Under the pieces are notes generated by a model that was not told where the DNA came from, did no database searches, and saw nothing but the letters and a program-made list of their open reading frames with translations. Below, piece after piece: positions 6,080 to 9,550 of a DNA stretch of 9,550 nt. The position numbers were made by a program, and so were the translations under genes. The stretch is from Bacteroidota bacterium (GTDB lineage Bacteria > Bacteroidota > Bacteroidia > JACCXN01). The stretch's first letter is position 1; each line of letters starts with the position of its first letter. Where the stretch lies: NCBI GenBank assembly GCA_947462515.1, contig CANHPJ010000040.1:1-9550 (forward strand), in the 5' to 3' direction.

Positions 6080-8602
6080 ATGCGCTATAAAATGAAAAAA
6101 CAATTTTTATTTCTTGGGACAATAATTTTTTTTATTTCTGTTTATCTACCTCTTGTTTGCAAAGCCCAATTAAAAGCTGTTATATATGACTTTGAGGGAT
6201 TGGATATAGGTCAGGTAGATTTGCCTGAAGGCGATTATCGCCAATATGATTTGCAAACTTTTGTATCATCAAACCCGCTTGGTGAAAGTCAAATGCTAGG
6301 TCAACAGGTCTTAAGGCTAGATCTTAACTGGAAAATCGGAAAAGGTGTATTTGGAAAAGGCATTTCAAAATTTATTGAATTGAATGCAAAAGAAGATTAT
6401 TTCAACTTTTATATTTATAATCCTATAATTAATTCTTCCAATGCCAATATCCAAATAAGTATTACAGAAGATGATAATAAGAATAATATCTGGGAGGATA
6501 AATATGACGACAGATGGAAAAAAACTGTTTCAATTTCCCCTTCAGAAAAATGGCAATTAATAAGCATTCCGATAAAAGATTTTGTGGATAATAATTTGGG
6601 TGGTAATGGTGTTTTTGATGCTGCTTTTTCTAATCAGGCAGGTAAAATATTTAATGTTCAATTTAATTTCTTGCAAAATCTTAATATTGATGTATCTGCT
6701 AGATTTTATCTTGACATGATTTGCTTTTCGGAAGGTGTTTTGCCTACGGGAAATTCCATATTAAATTATCCAAATTCAATTCAACATGGAAAATGTTTGT
6801 TAGGCTCCTTCAACTCTAATTCTGATCCTCAAAATACAGCAGCTGTAGTCGAAGGATTATTCCCATATGATTCACTAAAAAAATTGAAATACATACATTA
6901 TTTCATCCCATTTTCCGATGATGGAAACACATTTGCAAATAAACTACCGGGCCAGGAAGTTCCTCAAATACTAAAAAATGGATATACTCCTATTATTACG
7001 TGGGAACCATTATACTCCCATCTTGATAGGCTAAATTCATCTCAGCCAAAACTTAACGATTTTGTTTTAGGCAAATTCAATTCATACATTGATGCCTTTG
7101 GTGATAAATTAAAATCTTTTAACGATACAATTATAATTCGATTTATGCACGAATTTGAAGGTGATTGGTATCCTTGGGCACTGGCAAATAATAATCAGGA
7201 TCCTACTTTATTTATAAACGTTTTTAGAAATGTAGTTGATCGAATAAAAGCAAGAGGAGCTCATAAAATAAAATGGATGTGGTGTATTAATGGTGCTACC
7301 TATCATCCCGTAATGTCATATAACTGGGTAGTTGGAGCTTATCCAGGCGATGCTTATGTTGATATTGTTGCATGTGAAGCATATAATTTATCCATTACAG
7401 GCACCCCTCCCTGGCGCTCTTTTAGGGCAGCATTTGCAGAACCATATTACTATTTGAGAAAATATTTCCCTCAAAAACCACTCTTTATTTGTGAAACAGG
7501 TTGCAGGGAGAGGGATGTAACCGAAAATCCAACTTCTCAAACTAAAGCAAAATGGATTGAACAGATGGATAAAGAAATCCAATCTAATTTTAGGGATATC
7601 AATGCTTTAATCTTATTCAATAAAAAAAAGAGTCAGGATTATACCATCAATTCAAGCCCTCAAAGTTTAAGCTCTTTTGAATCAAATGTTTGGAATGATG
7701 ATTATTATTTTAAAAATCCAACCCTTGCTGAAATAAAAGGGAATCTAAAAATGGAAGTTTGGAATAATGTTTTGGGAAGCAACATTTCTTATATTCCTGT
7801 AAATTCATCTCCTTCATCAATTAGTCTTTTAAATAAATTCGAAGCTCCAAGAGATGTTGGCGATAACTTTGGACGCAGAATAAGCGGGTATATTTATCCT
7901 CCCTTTAATGGTAATTATGTTTTTTGGATCTCAGGTAATAATAAATGTGATCTATTTCTGAGCAAAGACGAACAGGCTCTAAATAAAAGTAAAATAGCCT
8001 GGGTGTCTGATTGGACCAACTATAGAGAAATCAATAAATATTCCAGTCAGCAAAGTGTTCCAGTTTACCTTCAAGCAGGTAAAAAATATTATATTGAAGC
8101 CCTGCATAAAGAAGAATTATTGGGAGATCACATAAGTGTTGGATGGAAAATTCCAGGCGATATATTTGAGATGCCAATACCTGGAAATCGCTTGTCAACA
8201 ATGATCCCAAGCAATGGATTAAACTATTATGTTCATAATTATAACTCTGAAAATCAAGTTTTAAATAATAAATATTCTGATGATACATCAGCTGTTTTCA
8301 ATTCAGTTTCTTCCATTAATATCAAACAAATCGATGAAATTTCCGAATTGAAAATATTTCCAAATCCAAATAATGGAAATTTTACACTGAAAGCATGTTT
8401 TTTGAATTTGCAGCAGAGCATTCAAATGACATTTTTCGATCCCTTAGGCAAGGTTATACAACAAAAAATGATTTCCTCCTCTAATGGTTGTATTTCTGAA
8501 ATTATACATCTAACTGAAAATTCCCAAATTGGCTTGTATATTTTAACATTAAAAATTGGAGATAAAGAGCAAAGCATAAGAGTCTTGATCTCAAATAATT
8601 AA
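6080..8602 (+). CDS. Secreted GH26 beta-glycanase with beta-sandwich, PA14 and T9SS sorting domains
   Basis: The product has 840 residues. A signal peptide (hydrophobic about 8-25, VCKAQ near 26-30) directs export; the start could equally be the internal ATG at 6092 (MKKQFLF). Residues 31-220 form a jelly-roll-like domain opening YDFEG and closing FYLDMICFSEG, like CBM11-type binding modules. Residues 235-540 are the GH26 barrel: IITWEP (305-310), acid/base motif RFMHEFEGDWYPW (354-366) with E358 after H357, the WMWCING strand, YPGDAYVDIVACEAYN (421-436), and nucleophile E472 in FICETG. Residues about 555-710 are a PA14 domain (FGRRISGYIYPPFNGNYVFW; the stretch from LQAGKKYYIEA to ISVGW). A linker leads to a T9SS C-terminal domain (756-838, FPNPNNGNFTL ... 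GLYILTL). GH26 enzymes mostly cleave beta-mannans, with some beta-1,3-xylanases and lichenases; the exact substrate is not decided here. Confidence 0.92.
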   Translation: MRYKMKKQFLFLGTIIFFISVYLPLVCKAQLKAVIYDFEGLDIGQVDLPEGDYRQYDLQTFVSSNPLGESQMLGQQVLRLDLNWKIGKGVFGKGISKFIELNAKEDYFNFYIYNPIINSSNANIQISITEDDNKNNIWEDKYDDRWKKTVSISPSEKWQLISIPIKDFVDNNLGGNGVFDAAFSNQAGKIFNVQFNFLQNLNIDVSARFYLDMICFSEGVLPTGNSILNYPNSIQHGKCLLGSFNSNSDPQNTAAVVEGLFPYDSLKKLKYIHYFIPFSDDGNTFANKLPGQEVPQILKNGYTPIITWEPLYSHLDRLNSSQPKLNDFVLGKFNSYIDAFGDKLKSFNDTIIIRFMHEFEGDWYPWALANNNQDPTLFINVFRNVVDRIKARGAHKIKWMWCINGATYHPVMSYNWVVGAYPGDAYVDIVACEAYNLSITGTPPWRSFRAAFAEPYYYLRKYFPQKPLFICETGCRERDVTENPTSQTKAKWIEQMDKEIQSNFRDINALILFNKKKSQDYTINSSPQSLSSFESNVWNDDYYFKNPTLAEIKGNLKMEVWNNVLGSNISYIPVNSSPSSISLLNKFEAPRDVGDNFGRRISGYIYPPFNGNYVFWISGNNKCDLFLSKDEQALNKSKIAWVSDWTNYREINKYSSQQSVPVYLQAGKKYYIEALHKEELLGDHISVGWKIPGDIFEMPIPGNRLSTMIPSNGLNYYVHNYNSENQVLNNKYSDDTSAVFNSVSSINIKQIDEISELKIFPNPNNGNFTLKACFLNLQQSIQMTFFDPLGKVIQQKMISSSNGCISEIIHLTENSQIGLYILTLKIGDKEQSIRVLISNN

Positions 8603-8649
8603 TTGTCAAATTCAGTTTTCACTTTTTTGATTTACCCAACAAGATCATA

Positions 8650-8674
8650 AGGTATTGGTTTTTGTTAAATACCT
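8650..8674 (+). terminator. Weak stem-loop downstream of the GH26 gene
   Basis: The arms AGGTATT (8650-8656) and AATACCT (8668-8674) form a 7-bp stem with an 11-base, T-rich loop, 47 bases after the GH26 stop. There is no strong T-run after it, so termination is possible but not well supported. Confidence 0.3.
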
Positions 8675-8832
8675 GAATATTTTGAAATTGCTTAAAGGAG
8701 ATTAGTTAGCATAATTTTTTATTTCTACCACTTATAACCAATGTTAAATCATCAGAATATGCTTATAAAAATTCAGGCATTTATTTTGATGTTTATTATT
8801 AAGATAGTCTATACTAACGTCTAAAAAAATAA

Positions 8833-9550
8833 ATGATGAAAATTAAATACTTTAAGATTGTTCAAATTCTTTTTTTCAACATAAATTCATATCTGTTTAC
8901 TATTCTAATTCTATTTAATTCGCCAAAATTGTTTTCTCAAACCTTTCCAAGTGGATTCAGTCAGGTAAAGGTTGCTACTATTTATTATCCTACAGCTATG
9001 GCTTTTGCTCCGGATGGAAGAATATTTGCAACAGAAAAAGCGGGTACAGTTAAAATCATTAAAAATGGCAATGTCTTATCTACTCCCTTTCTCAAGGTAT
9101 CAGTAGATCAGTTGAATGAACGGGGATTGAGCGGTATTGCCATAGATCCTGACTTTAATAATAATCATTATATTTATATATACTACACAGCTACAAATCC
9201 AGTCCACAATCGCTTAAGCAGGTTCACTGCAAATGGGGACATTGCGCTTGTAGGAAGTGAACGAATTATTTTTGATTTTGACCCATCAGTCAATTCGATT
9301 CATAATAGTGGAGGTATGGTTTTTGGCTCGGATGGTAAACTTTATTTGGCGGTTGGAAATGATAATGTGAACAGTTATTCTCAAGATTTAAATAATTATA
9401 AAGGTAAAATCTTGAGAATAAATTCTGATTGGAGCGTTCCGGAAGGAAACCCATTTAGTGGTTCAGAACAAGCAAAAAGAATTTGGGCTTATGGACTTAG
9501 AAATCCTTGGACTATTGCTGTTGAGTCAGGATCGGGAAAACTATTTGTAA
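8833..9550 (+). CDS. Secreted PQQ-dependent sugar dehydrogenase (glucose/sorbosone dehydrogenase fold), N-terminal part
   Basis: The frame opens ATGATGAAA (start at 8833 or 8836) and runs off the window edge after 239 residues. A long N-terminal hydrophobic region ends ...PKLFSQ (about residue 36), a probable signal peptide, so the protein works outside the cytoplasm. The mature part shows the soluble glucose dehydrogenase/GSDH beta-propeller pattern: AMAFAPDGRIFATEKAG (55-71), RGLSGIAIDPDFNNNHYIYI (97-116) with YYT following, HNSGGMVFGSDGKLYLAVGN (157-176) with H157 at the position of the catalytic histidine, GKILRIN, and AYGLRNPWTIA (219-229) with R223 at the conserved arginine. Family members oxidise aldoses with PQQ in the periplasm or outside the cell. 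Bacteroidota versions often carry extra PA14, binding or T9SS domains, but that end is not visible. It follows the GH26 gene on the same strand after 230 bases. Confidence 0.88.
   Translation, partial: MMKIKYFKIVQILFFNINSYLFTILILFNSPKLFSQTFPSGFSQVKVATIYYPTAMAFAPDGRIFATEKAGTVKIIKNGNVLSTPFLKVSVDQLNERGLSGIAIDPDFNNNHYIYIYYTATNPVHNRLSRFTANGDIALVGSERIIFDFDPSVNSIHNSGGMVFGSDGKLYLAVGNDNVNSYSQDLNNYKGKILRINSDWSVPEGNPFSGSEQAKRIWAYGLRNPWTIAVESGSGKLFV

Noticed and set aside
7388..7582. A minus-strand open frame inside the GH26 gene
   Set aside because: It is antisense to the catalytic domain and has no features of its own.
1..9550. CRISPR array, tRNA or other tandem repeat structure
   Set aside because: I saw no regularly spaced direct repeats and no cloverleaf-like sequences on either strand.

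Overview
The window is an AT-rich stretch of bacterial chromosome that looks like a member of the Bacteroidota (Bacteroidetes). Three things point there. Start codons are preceded by A/T-rich leaders without Shine-Dalgarno sequences. Two upstream sites match the Bacteroidota -7 promoter element TAnnTTTG. One complete secreted protein ends in a type IX secretion system (T9SS) C-terminal sorting domain. I cannot name a genus from this sequence.

Layout, left to right. (1) 1-689, minus strand: the N-terminal 229 residues of a secreted Asp-box (BNR-type) repeat protein, cut by the window edge. (2) 884-1396, minus: a small four-helix membrane protein of DUF2231-like appearance, divergent from (3) 1647-2018, plus: a single-domain cupin resembling the C-terminal domain of CapF-type sugar-nucleotide enzymes. 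(4) 2019-2716: about 700 bases with no intact gene. It holds a decayed transposase remnant (about 2257-2580, minus strand, one internal stop and one frameshift) and a clear terminator hairpin. (5) 2717-5779: five tightly spaced minus-strand genes, in transcription order a class I SAM-dependent methyltransferase, a YciF-like ferritin-fold protein (DUF892), a COG1926-type phosphoribosyltransferase, a DUF2267 protein and a dienelactone-hydrolase-like alpha/beta hydrolase. Gaps are about 34-49 bases. (6) 5780-6079: a divergent AT-rich intergenic region with one small dyad. (7) 6080-8602, plus: an 840-residue secreted glycoside hydrolase of family GH26 with an N-terminal beta-sandwich, a PA14 domain and a T9SS domain. 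(8) 8833 to the window end, plus: the N-terminal 239 residues of a secreted PQQ-dependent glucose/sorbosone dehydrogenase-type beta-propeller protein.

How the genes may work together. The two plus-strand genes on the right suggest extracellular sugar metabolism: a secreted beta-glycanase next to a secreted sugar oxidase. The minus-strand cluster looks like a stress or housekeeping module of poorly characterised families. Its phosphoribosyltransferase and hydrolase are domains known elsewhere as one fused protein, here encoded separately with a DUF2267 gene between them. No CRISPR array, tRNA, rRNA or intact mobile element was seen. The most notable points are the five-gene cluster with its internal hairpin, the transposase relic, and the altered acid/base motif (HEFEG) in the GH26 enzyme.
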